The notes below the pieces were generated by a model, which was not told the DNA's origin, did not search any database, and was given only the letters and a program-made list of their open reading frames with translations. 50,658 nucleotides of DNA, from positions 1-50,658 of the forward strand of contig JAFZPN010000155.1 of assembly GCA_017550315.1 (NCBI GenBank), given 5' to 3'. Made by a program: the position numbers and the translations under genes. Each line of letters opens with the position of its first letter. The stretch's first letter is position 1. Of this stretch, positions 40,879 to 50,623 are shown one piece after another. This DNA is from Clostridia bacterium. GTDB lineage: Bacteria > Bacillota > Clostridia > Oscillospirales > CAG-272.

Positions 40879-41916
40879 TCAGAAACAATAATCGATCACG
40901 ACCTTGTCACCTTTGGCGGCGGATTCGACGATGGCAGCTCCGACGGCGACGGTGGAAGCGCCTTCGCGGCCGTCGGTCGGGACGGGTTTGTCGTGAAGGA
41001 TGCAGTCGATGAGCTCCTCGATCTCGGACGCGACGTTGTGGTTGTTGATGTCGACCGGGATCTTCTCGTGGTCCATCGTCAAATATTCTCCGTTTTCCCC
41101 GAGAATCTCCCGCATGACGGTGATCTCCGGGGAGGTGTTGTCGCAGATGATCGTACCCTTTGAGCCGTAGAGGCAGGTGCGCATGGTGTAGGAGCGCTTG
41201 CACCCGATGGAGCACATGACCTTGCCGATGACCTCGTGCGGGAATTTCATGACGGCGACCGTGCAGTCGTCGACCGGCCAGGAAGGCAGCATCTTATGGT
41301 TGGCGTAGGCGAACACCTCGCTCGGATTGCCCGCGATCCAGCGCAGAAGATCGATCGCATGACAGCCGCCGCCGATCACGGGATGGCGGAGCAGCACCGG
41401 ATCGGTCCGCCACTGCCAGCCGCCGCTGCCGGGAATGCGGGAATAGTCGTGGGCGTATTCGCTCTCCACGAAGAACAGTTCCCCGATATACCCGGCGTCC
41501 ACGAGCTCCTTCGCTTTGAGGAACCCCGGTGCCTTGCGGCAGACCTGACCGATCATGAGCTTCCCCTCGGTTTCGTCCGCCGCCCTGACCATCTCCCGGC
41601 AGTCCTCGACCGTCTGCGCCATCGGCTTCTCGCAGAGCACGTGCTTCCCTGCCCGGAGTGCGCGGACGGTGTAGTCCCGGTGCACCTGATCGGGCGTGCA
41701 GACGATCACGACGTCGATCTCCTCCTCGGCCAGCATCCGGTCAAAATCGGTATAGGATTTCCCGAGGCCGCAGTCGGCTGCGCACTTCACGACGAATTCC
41801 TCGTTGATGTCGAATACCGCCGCAAGTTCGGCGAGCGCGTTCCTGCGGATCCCTTCGATGTGTGCCTTTCCCATGCCGCCGATCCCGGCGACCGCGAAAC
41901 GAAGTTTTCTCTCCAT
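40879..41916 (-). CDS. Gfo/Idh/MocA family NAD(P)-dependent oxidoreductase
   Basis: This 345-residue protein has the Rossmann loop AVAGIGGMGKAH (GxGxxG at 11-16), the catalytic EKP motif in VLCEKPMAQ (Glu96-Pro98), and a C-terminal domain with GGGCHAIDLLRW, where His is the expected catalytic residue. This is a closer match to inositol or scyllo-inosose dehydrogenases and to 1,5-anhydro-fructose reductases than to the enzyme at 24528, to which it is only distantly similar. ATG 41916 has AAGGAGG upstream. It lies 83 bases downstream of the GH-A glycosidase gene and is the last gene of the run starting at 45266. The substrate is unassigned. Confidence 0.9.
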   Translation of the reverse strand: MERKLRFAVAGIGGMGKAHIEGIRRNALAELAAVFDINEEFVVKCAADCGLGKSYTDFDRMLAEEEIDVVIVCTPDQVHRDYTVRALRAGKHVLCEKPMAQTVEDCREMVRAADETEGKLMIGQVCRKAPGFLKAKELVDAGYIGELFFVESEYAHDYSRIPGSGGWQWRTDPVLLRHPVIGGGCHAIDLLRWIAGNPSEVFAYANHKMLPSWPVDDCTVAVMKFPHEVIGKVMCSIGCKRSYTMRTCLYGSKGTIICDNTSPEITVMREILGENGEYLTMDHEKIPVDINNHNVASEIEELIDCILHDKPVPTDGREGASTVAVGAAIVESAAKGDKVVIDYCF

Positions 41917-41999
41917 ACGAGTCCTCCTTGAAGGTGAATGTTGCGGATAGCGATAAAGAGCGGATATGCAGCCGAGTCAAATGCATTCGGTTTGCTTTA

Positions 42000-43013
42000 T
42001 CAGAAATACAACCTCCGGATCGCGTCGCGGGCGGCGTAATACGCTTTTTTCGGGACGCAGTTCACATCGCACAGACCCCAGTAACATTCCGCAGGGCAGT
42101 TCTCATGATGGCAGTGCCAGCAGGTCACGGCGTCGGAGAAACAGAACATGAAGTTTCCCATCACGTGCGGATGCGCCGCGAAGATCTCGAGCCCCCGCGC
42201 CATATACGCCGCCTGCACGTCCTCGTTGTGGCCGCCGGGCATTTCGTTGCACCACGCCTTGTGATAGCAGACCGGTTCGAGATGCTCTTCGTTGTCCGGG
42301 CAGCTGCCGAGCTCGGCCGGGGTGAGCGTCGCGCCACCCGAGGAATAGCCCCATTCGCTGATAAGGACGGGCAGCCCGAACGTGTTCCACATATCGTCGA
42401 TGATCGGAGGCCAGTCCTCGACGGTCCCGCCGCTCCACGAGCCGAAATAGCCGTCGTCGCCGAGATATCCGAAGGGATGCTCGCCGCGGAACAGCATTTC
42501 CCCCGCTCTCCGGCTGCCTTCCCACCAGCACGAGAAGTTTGTCCCGCAGACCGCGTCCGGATTGACCTCGCGGATTCCGAACGCCGACGCACGGCAGGCT
42601 TCCGTGCAGATCTCGAGCGGCACGTCGCCGGAGAAGGTCGCGCCGTCGAGCTCGTTCATGCACTGCCAGAGCATGGGCGCGGCATCGCCGAGATCCTCCG
42701 CCATGAAGGCCGTCGCCCGGCGCACGCTCCGGAAGAATTCCGGCGTTCCGATCTTTCCGCAGATCGCCTCCGGGTAGCCGAAGATCGTCGGCGTGGACGG
42801 CATGACCTTCAGCCCCGCCGCATGGGCGGAGAGGATCTTCGCCTTCACCGCCTCCCAGCGCGGGCTGATTGTTCCCCCGATTTCCTCCGCCCACGGGAAC
42901 GGCACGTTCAGCCGGATCCAGTCCGTGCCGAGTTCTTTCACAAGGTCCCATCTCTCGGTGGGCGAATAGGCGTATACCACGCCCCGGATCCTGTCTTTCA
43001 GCGGGATTCCCAT
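42000..43013 (-). CDS. Clan GH-A glycoside hydrolase (GH5/GH39/GH2-like barrel)
   Basis: This 337-residue TIM barrel has the clan GH-A catalytic pair: acid/base Glu121 in MLWQCMNELDG (the Asn-Glu on strand 4) and nucleophile Glu220 in LPVLISEWGYSS (strand 7). The barrel strand DWIRLNVPFPW and the C-terminal VMGNFMFCFSDAVT strand are also typical. No signal peptide or binding module is present, so it is a cytoplasmic glycosidase for oligosaccharides. The specific family cannot be set by eye. ATG 43013 has AAAGGAG 8 bases upstream. It sits 27 bases after the metallophosphoesterase gene. An unusual number of cysteines (12 or more) is visible for a cytosolic glycosidase. Confidence 0.7.
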   Translation of the reverse strand: MGIPLKDRIRGVVYAYSPTERWDLVKELGTDWIRLNVPFPWAEEIGGTISPRWEAVKAKILSAHAAGLKVMPSTPTIFGYPEAICGKIGTPEFFRSVRRATAFMAEDLGDAAPMLWQCMNELDGATFSGDVPLEICTEACRASAFGIREVNPDAVCGTNFSCWWEGSRRAGEMLFRGEHPFGYLGDDGYFGSWSGGTVEDWPPIIDDMWNTFGLPVLISEWGYSSGGATLTPAELGSCPDNEEHLEPVCYHKAWCNEMPGGHNEDVQAAYMARGLEIFAAHPHVMGNFMFCFSDAVTCWHCHHENCPAECYWGLCDVNCVPKKAYYAARDAIRRLYF

Positions 43014-43040
43014 CGTCCATTCTCCTTTCCCTTATCGCCG

Positions 43041-45266
43041 TTATCCGCCGTATTCCGTGAACACCGTATAGTCTTCCACGAGCGCGATCTCGTCGAGGTA
43101 GAACGGCGTGCCGAGCATCGAATCGGAGCTGTAATCGAAATACATATACACGCCTTTGATCTCGTGGGCGGAGAAGCTCTCCCCGGTGCCTTTGCGGGCT
43201 CCGAAGTCCATGGTCGGGAACGCCAGCCAGCCCTTGAAGTCCTTGACAGACGACGCCTGCGCCGCGCCGAAGCATCCGTCGTCCGCGCCGTGGTACATCG
43301 TCTTCCATTCGGTCTCTCCTTCCGCGAGATAGTAGAACGCCAGATCGCTCCGGCTGTCAAAGTCATCCGTGGTATAAAGCTCGTTCTGCATGGTGACAAG
43401 GCCGAACGACGCCTTGCGGAAGTCGATGCCGGTGAAATCGACCCACACGCGGAGATACCGGAAGCGCGGATAGGCGGTCGTGAGTCCGTTCTCCTCATTC
43501 GCGTAGAGCCAGATTGCGCGGTTCGCGTGGCTCGATCCGTTCATGCTGACCGCGGCCGCCGTCGATTCCTCATAGCCCTTCCCTTCCGCGAGTTCGACCC
43601 GCGCGTCCTCGATGCTCTCCGGGCCGTTCCATTCGCCGCCGAACCAGTCTCCGTCCGCCGTTCCGCTGAAGACGCCGTTGTGCGAGGAGCGGCGCAGGCT
43701 CGTCTGACTCTCGAAATCCGTGAAGGTCCCTTCAAACCGGACGGGATGAGCGGAAACATAGGGGATATCCACGAATGTATCCGTCTCGAATTCCGCCGTG
43801 ATCGGATCGCCCTCCTTCCCCCACGCGTTCACCGGATAGACGCGCACCGTGTATTTTGTCCCGTCGAGCAGACCGCTCAGGCGGCAGGATACCGTCTCCG
43901 GCATTGGCTCGAAATAGTATTCGGAGAAGAATTTGATCTCTCTTCGGCTGCCTCCCTCCTCTTCGGCGACAAGGCGGTAGCTGTAAATGCACGCGTCGTC
44001 GAACGCCTGCGGGACGGTGACGAGCGCGCTGTTGTCCGTGATCTCCCCGATCGCGAGCTGCGCGTCCGGCGCGAAATACGGGGCCGCCGCGTCGTTGCCT
44101 CTCGCGGAGGTGTAGAGATAGGTCGACGGATCCGAGGGCTTGTCGATCACATAGATGAGCTGCTTTTCCGGATCGTCGGTGTTGGAGGCGGTCTTGAAGA
44201 AATCGTCCGTCAGGATATTGTACGGCAGGATCCGCACGCGTCCCTCGGCGTCCGCTTCCACGATGTAATACTGCGCCGCGTTTTCCTTGCCGGGCGGCAG
44301 CGTTCCGCCGGTCATGCCGACTTCCATCTCGAAATAGTTGAGCGTGCCGGTGCCGAGCATGGTGAACCCGTCCTGCCAGATCGAGAGCGGGTTGTTCACC
44401 GGGCCGTGCGAGTGACCGGAGAAATTGATGACCTGCGGATACTTCGCGTACGCCTTTTTCAGAGCTGCGGAATCCGCGGTGTACCAGGACCGGCTGACAT
44501 AGACGGTGTCCTTGATGTGGTGGTGCTGGAAAGTGAAGATCGGCATGCCGGGCGCATCCTCCGCTGCTTCCTGCAATTTCTGCTGCAGCCAGCGGATCAC
44601 GTCGCCGGGGTAGTTGTTCCCGTCCCGCGGGGAGATGCCGATGATATGGAAGCCCTTCACGACGGCGTGGACATCCAGCGAATCGCTCATGCTTCTCAAA
44701 TACTCCGTCTGGCCTCCGCCGAAGTACTCGTGGTTCCCCATCGTCGTGAACACTTCGGTCTCGGGGCGGATATGCGCTTTGATGACGGACTTCAGCGCTC
44801 TGAACTGATCGGCGTTGCCGGTGTTGGTGATATCGCCCGCCATGAGGACGGCGTCAAGCGTGTTGTAGGTGGGGTGCGCGTCGGCATAGCGGTAAGCGGT
44901 GTCGAACAGCAGTCCGAGACGCTGCGCGAGAACGTCATTCGTTGAATTGTTGATATGCGTATCGGAGCAGACGGCAAGCCGGACGACCGGGACGAAATCC
45001 TTCATGGGATCCTCCGGGTCCGTCTCCGGGACATCCGCCGCCTCCTCTCCTTCGCTCGGCGTCTCTGCGCCATCGTCTTCTCCGGGAAGAGCGGTGTCCG
45101 CCTCCGGTGCTGTACTCTGCGTGTCGGACGGCATAACGGGCGTGATTCCCCCCTCTTTCCGGCAGGAACCGAACAGGAACGCAGCCGTAAAGAGCAGGAA
45201 CAGGACAAGGAAGACCTTGCTCCGTCCGCGGCTGACAGAACGATGCGATAAAACAGATTTCATCAT
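43041..45266 (-). CDS. Metallophosphoesterase lipoprotein with FN3-like and jelly-roll domains
   Basis: This 741-residue lipoprotein has lipobox FLFGSC (Cys35) and an acidic Pro/Glu linker to about residue 90. The metallophosphoesterase domain follows with CSDTHINN (Asp102, His104), MAGDITNT (Asp145), MGNHEYFGG (Asn178, His179), FQHHHIKD and SGHSHG (284-289), so all metal blocks are intact. A beta-rich segment (about 400-500) is FN3-like, and residues 510-741 look like a carbohydrate-binding jelly roll (WLYANEENG, VYMYFDYSSDSML). It is outside the membrane and may act on phosphorylated glycans or nucleotides. Two adjacent ATGs (45266 and 45263) follow a weak GGGGG site. It heads the run to 40879. 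Confidence 0.8.
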   Translation of the reverse strand: MMKSVLSHRSVSRGRSKVFLVLFLLFTAAFLFGSCRKEGGITPVMPSDTQSTAPEADTALPGEDDGAETPSEGEEAADVPETDPEDPMKDFVPVVRLAVCSDTHINNSTNDVLAQRLGLLFDTAYRYADAHPTYNTLDAVLMAGDITNTGNADQFRALKSVIKAHIRPETEVFTTMGNHEYFGGGQTEYLRSMSDSLDVHAVVKGFHIIGISPRDGNNYPGDVIRWLQQKLQEAAEDAPGMPIFTFQHHHIKDTVYVSRSWYTADSAALKKAYAKYPQVINFSGHSHGPVNNPLSIWQDGFTMLGTGTLNYFEMEVGMTGGTLPPGKENAAQYYIVEADAEGRVRILPYNILTDDFFKTASNTDDPEKQLIYVIDKPSDPSTYLYTSARGNDAAAPYFAPDAQLAIGEITDNSALVTVPQAFDDACIYSYRLVAEEEGGSRREIKFFSEYYFEPMPETVSCRLSGLLDGTKYTVRVYPVNAWGKEGDPITAEFETDTFVDIPYVSAHPVRFEGTFTDFESQTSLRRSSHNGVFSGTADGDWFGGEWNGPESIEDARVELAEGKGYEESTAAAVSMNGSSHANRAIWLYANEENGLTTAYPRFRYLRVWVDFTGIDFRKASFGLVTMQNELYTTDDFDSRSDLAFYYLAEGETEWKTMYHGADDGCFGAAQASSVKDFKGWLAFPTMDFGARKGTGESFSAHEIKGVYMYFDYSSDSMLGTPFYLDEIALVEDYTVFTEYGG

Positions 45267-45306
45267 TTGCCCCCATTTTGGATAAGAATTTCATGGATTT
45301 ACCAAT

Positions 45307-45335
45307 ATTTTACCATGAGACGCCGGAAAATACAA
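45307..45335 (-). promoter_or_regulatory. Promoter of the metallophosphoesterase-led run
   Basis: Minus strand TTGTAT (45335-45330), 17 bases, TAAAAT (45312-45307) with TG one base before. It lies 41 bases before ATG 45266. Confidence 0.55.
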
Positions 45336-45398
45336 TCCGCATTCATCATTTTTTCGGCACGACTGCCCGAGAAGTTTTCCGCATCGGGCAATTTGCTC

Positions 45399-45427
45399 TT
45401 GTCCTGACGGCATCGGTGTGCTATAAT
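45399..45427 (+). promoter_or_regulatory. Promoter of the MBL lipoprotein gene
   Basis: TTGTCC (45399-45404), 17 bases, TATAAT (45422-45427). The start would be near 45434, giving a leader of about 67 bases. The opposing gene's promoter is 90 bases away. Confidence 0.7.
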
Positions 45428-45500
45428 GGGATCATCCGGAGGGATGGCGGCTGCCTCCTATCCCGAAAAACGGGAAAGGTAAAAAAGGTGACGATGAACC

Positions 45501-47312
45501 ATGAAAAAACGGAGACGCACGAAGAAACTCACAAAAATCTTACTCTTTCCCCTCCTTGTCGTTCTTCTCTGGGGATGCGGCGCAGATCTGGACACCGAAC
45601 AGAAGAAAAACAACACGGGAACCGGAGCGGAGAGCAAATTGGAGACGGGCATGGAAGAATCACCCAAAGAAATCGCACTCACTGAAAACGGCAAAGCGCT
45701 CTATGCGGTCGTGCGCGCGGAAAATGCCGACGAAGACACGGTGAACGCCGCTGTCGAATTCCGGCGCAGGCTCGAAGAAAAGGCAGGAGTAAAATTCTCT
45801 TTCGGCACGGACTGGACGAAACCCGGCAAGGATCCGGATACGGAGACGCCGGAGATCCTTTTCGGGATCACGAACCGGACGGCGCAGAACGAGGCGGACG
45901 CACTCGGGATCATGGAATGGAAAATTGTTGCCGAGCAAAACAAAATCGCCGTCCTCGCGCGCTCTTCCCGCGCACTGAAGGAGGCGATGGAGGTGTTTCT
46001 GTCCGAAGAGGTGACCGTTCGCAAAGGAGATAGCCTTCTCCTCTGCGGCATTCCGATCACGGGTACGGCATCGCTCGCAGCCGGAGAAGTTCCGGATTTC
46101 CCCTACGGGAAGATCGAAGGGATCTACGAGAGCTCCGGGAGCACGGTCGTCATGCGTGTCGAGGAGACGACAGCGGACGAATACGAGGCCTATCTCGGCA
46201 TGCTGGAAGCGGCAGGATTCGCGTACTATGACGGCCGCGAAATCGACGGAAACCGGTATGCCACGTATGTGAACGAGCAAACGACCGTCAATGTCTCCCG
46301 TGTGCAGTCCATGGGCGTGACGCGGGTAGTCTCGGAGGAACGGGGGGAGCTCTGCCCGCTCGAGGATCCCTGCGAGGAGAAAGCTGACAGCCTGCTCACC
46401 GGCATGAAGGGCGAGACCGTCGTCGCCGCGGAGGGCATGGGCTTCATCATCCGCCTCGCGGACGGCAGTTTCTGCATCATTGACGGCGGCATGGGCGACC
46501 CGGATTCGGTGGACTCGGACAAGTTGATGAATATCCTGCTCTCCCAGAAGCCGGCTGACGTGGAGAAGCCCGTGATCGCGGCATGGCTGTTCACACACCT
46601 GCACGGAGACCACATTGGCGTATTCAACTGTTTCTCCCTCGATCACCACGACGACGTCATCATTGAGCGGCTGGTGTTCAATTTCCCGAAGTATGAGGAG
46701 ACCCGCGCGTCGGATTCGCCCTATATGCTCGACGACACGATCTACCGCTACACACAGTTCCGGAAGAATCTCGCCGATTTCTATGCCGACGTACCGATTT
46801 TGAAGGTGCACACCGGGAACCGCTTCCAAGTGCGGAACGCGTCCTTTGAAGTGCTCTACACCCTCGAAGATCTATATCCCAAGTCCATCCTGACAGGCGG
46901 CATGAACGAGTGCTCGATCCTGTACAAGATGACGCTCGGCGGACAGACGACCCTTTGGACGGGAGATATCGCTTTCAACGCGACAGATCTCGTTCTCGAA
47001 GAGTTTACAGATGCCTTGCAATGCGATATCCTGCAGATAGCGCATCACGGCTTCAACGGAACGGTTGCGTTCTATTCACGTGTCAATCCGACCTACGCGC
47101 TGTGGCCGGTCTGGGAGGGCGGATTTGAGTCCATGCGCGGGAATGCGCAGAACAAATGGCTGATCGACAGTGAAAAGGTGCGGCAGATCATCGTGACCGG
47201 CGTCGGCACCTGGACGATCCGTCTACCCTATGATCCCGTCGACGGGACCTTCGACCGCACCCCGACACGGAGGACGAAGTATCCGTCGTATCCGGACCTG
47301 CTCGGGGAATGA
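45501..47312 (+). CDS. Metallo-beta-lactamase-fold lipoprotein, paralogue of 22141 protein
   Basis: This 603-residue protein has a lipobox LLWGC (Cys26) and a polar linker. Residues 55-185 resemble the N-terminal alpha/beta domain found ahead of some glycosidases (LFGITNRTAQNEADALG). Residues 225-280 and the MBL domain (metal motif LFTHLHGDH, His366, His368, Asp370, His371) match the cytosolic 22141 protein. Other ligands are Asp in LWTGDIAF and His-His in QIAHHGFNG. The lipid anchor puts the active site outside the cell. The substrate is unknown. An AAGGTGA site stands 9 bases before ATG 45501. It stands alone behind its own promoter. Confidence 0.75.
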   Translation: MKKRRRTKKLTKILLFPLLVVLLWGCGADLDTEQKKNNTGTGAESKLETGMEESPKEIALTENGKALYAVVRAENADEDTVNAAVEFRRRLEEKAGVKFSFGTDWTKPGKDPDTETPEILFGITNRTAQNEADALGIMEWKIVAEQNKIAVLARSSRALKEAMEVFLSEEVTVRKGDSLLLCGIPITGTASLAAGEVPDFPYGKIEGIYESSGSTVVMRVEETTADEYEAYLGMLEAAGFAYYDGREIDGNRYATYVNEQTTVNVSRVQSMGVTRVVSEERGELCPLEDPCEEKADSLLTGMKGETVVAAEGMGFIIRLADGSFCIIDGGMGDPDSVDSDKLMNILLSQKPADVEKPVIAAWLFTHLHGDHIGVFNCFSLDHHDDVIIERLVFNFPKYEETRASDSPYMLDDTIYRYTQFRKNLADFYADVPILKVHTGNRFQVRNASFEVLYTLEDLYPKSILTGGMNECSILYKMTLGGQTTLWTGDIAFNATDLVLEEFTDALQCDILQIAHHGFNGTVAFYSRVNPTYALWPVWEGGFESMRGNAQNKWLIDSEKVRQIIVTGVGTWTIRLPYDPVDGTFDRTPTRRTKYPSYPDLLGE

Positions 47313-47406
47313 TCTCATCAGGAGCCCTCCCGCATGGGGATGACGTCTGCCGGTAAAATCAGATTGTCACAATTCCTTTCCGCATTTCAGTCAGGCACAT
47401 GCGGTC

Positions 47407-48282
47407 TCAGCCGTACAGGACGTCTGCGGGGGCGTCATCCGGGTAAAATCCGCTGTACCCGCAGAGAGGCATGGCGTCAAGGCGGTCCATCTCCTCTTCC
47501 GTGAGCGCGAAATCAAAGACCTTCGCGTTGTCCGCGATCCGGGACGGGGTGACGGACTTCGGCAGCGGGACCACGCCTTTCTGGAGCGCATAGCGGATGC
47601 AGACATGCGCGGCACTCTTCCCGTGTGCGGCGGCGATTGCGTTGACGGTCGGATCTGAGAGGACCTTTCCGCAGCCGAGGGGGCTCCACGCTTCCACGGC
47701 GATCCCCTGTGCCCGGCAGTATGCGACCGTCTCCCCCTGGGTGTAGCCGGGATGGAATTCGATCTGGTTGACCATCGGCGGGATCTCGGCGTCCCGGAGC
47801 AGCGGCGCGAGCTGGCCTTCGAGGAAATTGCTCACACCGATCGCGCGGATCTTGCCGTCGCGGCAGAGCTTTTCAAATCCACGCCACGTGGAAAGATTGA
47901 CCGCTTCCCAGTCCGGGGAGACCTTTTCTACGCAGGGCCAGTGGATGAGATAGAGGTCGACGTAGTCCGTTCCGAGGCGGCGGAGGGAATCCTCGAGCGC
48001 GCGGATGGTCTTGTCGTATCCGCGGTCGGAGATCCAGTGCTTGGTGGTGAGGAAGATCTCCTCCCGGCGCACACCCGAGAGACGGATGCCTTCCCCGACG
48101 CTCTCCTCGTTCCCGTAGGCCGAGGCGGTGTCGATGTGGCGGTATCCGGATTCGAGGGCGCATTTCACGGCGTCCCGGCAGATATCGCCGGACGGGGACT
48201 GCCATGTTCCGAAGCCGACGACGGGGAGCTCGACCCCGTTCGCGAGCCGGACGGTATCGGTAAGCGTGCTGAACTGTTTCAT
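47407..48282 (-). CDS. Aldo/keto reductase (AKR family, full catalytic tetrad)
   Basis: This 291-residue protein is a soluble aldo/keto reductase with the whole tetrad: Asp and Tyr in YRHIDTASAYGNEESVG, Lys in FLTTKHWISD and His in LYLIHWPC. The NADPH-binding segment VVPLPKSVTPSRIADNAKVF is present. It resembles the broad-substrate enzymes of the AKR5 group such as 2,5-diketogluconate reductases. A longer frame begins at 48321, but ATG 48282 has AAGGAG 6 bases before it. It is monocistronic behind a TTGCAT-N17-TATAAT promoter, convergent with the MBL lipoprotein gene. Confidence 0.92.
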   Translation of the reverse strand: MKQFSTLTDTVRLANGVELPVVGFGTWQSPSGDICRDAVKCALESGYRHIDTASAYGNEESVGEGIRLSGVRREEIFLTTKHWISDRGYDKTIRALEDSLRRLGTDYVDLYLIHWPCVEKVSPDWEAVNLSTWRGFEKLCRDGKIRAIGVSNFLEGQLAPLLRDAEIPPMVNQIEFHPGYTQGETVAYCRAQGIAVEAWSPLGCGKVLSDPTVNAIAAAHGKSAAHVCIRYALQKGVVPLPKSVTPSRIADNAKVFDFALTEEEMDRLDAMPLCGYSGFYPDDAPADVLYG

Positions 48283-48347
48283 GTTCTTCTCCTTATTCTC
48301 TTCATTCTCTTCTTGTTGCATGCTGCATGGGATGCGATTCTGTCCTG

Positions 48348-48376
48348 ATTATAGCACAAGTCCGCGGGCTATGCAA
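48348..48376 (-). promoter_or_regulatory. Promoter of the aldo/keto reductase at 47407
   Basis: Minus strand TTGCAT (48376-48371), 17 bases, TATAAT (48353-48348), with TG one base before the -10. Confidence 0.8.
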
Positions 48377-48467
48377 GAACGTTTTTCATTCTGACACATT
48401 TCCTTCGGACCTCGCAGCGCACTTTATGCAAACATGCCAGTTTTTTATAGAAATCCTCTGCGAACGA

Positions 48468-48496
48468 TTGACACTCCGATGATTTCGTGTTATAAT
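48468..48496 (+). promoter_or_regulatory. Perfect SigA promoter of the CBM-like secreted protein
   Basis: TTGACA (48468-48473), 17 bases, TATAAT (48491-48496). A leader of about 90 bases follows. The 310-base gap from 48283 to 48592 holds only this and the divergent promoter. Confidence 0.88.
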
Positions 48497-48592
48497 ACAC
48501 TCGATATGGACAGTCGAGGAGAAGAAAACAGATTATCCTTATCGAATCCTACCCTGCAGAGTCCATTTTTTCATATTTTCAAGGAGGAAATC

Positions 48593-50623
48593 ATGAAGAA
48601 GATTCTCATGCTGGCTCTTGCCGTACTCATGATCGCCGCGCTGGCCATCAGCGTTTCCGCGAACTCCGGCACGGGCTACACCATCACGGCTGCCCGCGGT
48701 ACGCCGACGGTCGACGGTGTCAAGGATGACATCTGGGACACCACCGAAGCGCAGACGCAGGACCGTATCCGTAACGGTGAAGACACCGGCACGCACGTCA
48801 CCATCCGTTTCCTGTATGATGACGAAAACCTCTATTACCTCGGCGAGGTTCCGGACTCCTCTCTCTGGACGAAAGACCTCTCTCCCGCGTCCATGACCTA
48901 TCAGATGGACGGCTCGGAGATCTGCCTCTCCCTCTCGAACAACTCCGCGACTTCCATCAACACCGCGACGGACGCGTGGGTGGGCGTGACCCCCTATGCT
49001 GACTTCTATTCTTCCCAGGCCAACTGGCTCGTGGGCTCCGGCTCCGGCGTCAGCTCCGACAACGAAGAATTCGACGCGCAGTTCATGGAAATCCACACCT
49101 CCCTCGAAAACGACCCCGACAACGAGACGGCCAAGCCGTACTACGTCGAAGTCGTGTGGCACATCAAGGCCTATGACGAAGCCTACGCTCCGAAGGAAGG
49201 CGTCACATACGGCTTTGAGGTTTCCTACAACGACAACGCCGATTACAACAACAGAACGATGTGCATCGGCTGGTCCGACATCACAGACGGCGCCTCCACC
49301 AACCCGTCCGTCTGGGGTGAAATCGTTCTCGGCGGCAGCGGCGCTGCTGCAGGCGCTGCTTCCGATTCGAGCACACCTACCATTCTCTGGGACTTTGGTG
49401 AAGACGAAGCGATGTCCGAGGACATGGGCGCGAACTCCAACAATGCCGTGTCTTTCTGGGGCGAAAAGGATGACGCGGGTAACGATTACTACGTCTTCGT
49501 GGCCGGCGGCAATGACCCGTACGTCTCGGTTGATCTCGACGCGGAAGACGTTTCCGATGTCGTGTGGTGCAAAGCCCGTGTGAAGAACCCGGGTCCGGCG
49601 ACCGCGATCGAGCTCTTCGGCCACACCGACGGGCGCGGCCTCAACGGCTCCGAATGCACGCACATCAACGTCGCTTCCGACAACGAATGGCACACCTACA
49701 TCATCTACATCCCCGATGAAAACGTGAAGACGGTCAACGCCTACAAGGATCCGCAGTACGCCATCACCGAGCCTTACTGGGCCGGCACGGTCGACTGGAT
49801 CCGCCTTGACCCGATGTGGCAGGAAGGCAATGACGGCTCCGACTCCGGCGGATCGATGACCTCCGGCGATGAGATCTACATCGACTACATCGCCTTCTTC
49901 CCGACCGAGGAAGCCGCTCAGGCATTCCGCGCGGATCAGGACAACGCGGGCGAAGTGGCCGGCACGCCTACCGTGTCGAACGGCACGCCCACTTACGCGA
50001 CCAACTATCAGATTCCGAAGACCGAAAAGGTTCCCACCATCGACGGTGTGAAGGATGCGGGCGAATGGGACGACGCGCTCATCATGAGAGTCAACGCGAA
50101 CTCAACGCACGTCATCGGCGCGACCGACACTGCTCCGGACGCCACCTTCTACTACAAGTGGAACGACGACGGCATCTACCTCTTCGCGAACGTGCTCGAC
50201 AGCACCGAACCTTTCACGATCCATGATCCGGGCGAAGGTTCCTACAACTCCGGCGACGGTATCCAGCTCAACATTTATCCCGATACCGAAATCACCGGCG
50301 GCGTCGCGGGCATGATCTACTTCTGGTCGCTCGTCGTCAACTCCGAAGGCACGGCTTCCGTCGGCGAACACTTCATCTACAGCGACGGCAACTCCGGCGT
50401 GGATGTTCCCGATGTCGTGGCAGCCTGCACCAAGGACGGCACCAACTACACCATCGAGGCATTCTTCCCGGTTTCCGTCTGGACGGAAAGCGATCCGCCG
50501 CTTGAAATCAAGGAAGGCACCACCTTCGGCATGACCAACGTCGTCATGGAAGAAGATGAAGGCCTGCAGGATCTGATCGTCGACTCCGCATGGTTCAACG
50601 CCGACAACCAGGTCAACACCTAC
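48593..50623 (+). CDS. Secreted protein with two CBM9/DOMON-like domains, partial (contig end)
   Basis: An AAGGAGG site precedes ATG 48593. The 677 genuine codons encode a signal peptide (residues 1-24, cleavage likely after ISVSA) and a first CBM9-like domain opening with GTPTVDGVKDDIWD. A middle jelly-roll-like domain follows (ELFGHTDGRGLNG, VDWIRLDPMWQEGND, YIDYIAFF), and a second CBM9-like domain opens with VPTIDGVKDAGEWDDA. Gly/Ser-rich linkers lie between them. The protein is acidic and rich in Thr and Asn, as expected of exported surface proteins. CBM9-like domains bind sugars. The frame stays open past 50623, but only because adapter sequence is attached, so the C-terminus is missing. 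Confidence 0.75.

Noticed and set aside
41862-44945. A 1,027-codon plus-strand open frame
   Set aside because: It is antisense to the Gfo/Idh/MocA, GH-A and metallophosphoesterase genes and is basic, Arg-rich shadow sequence.
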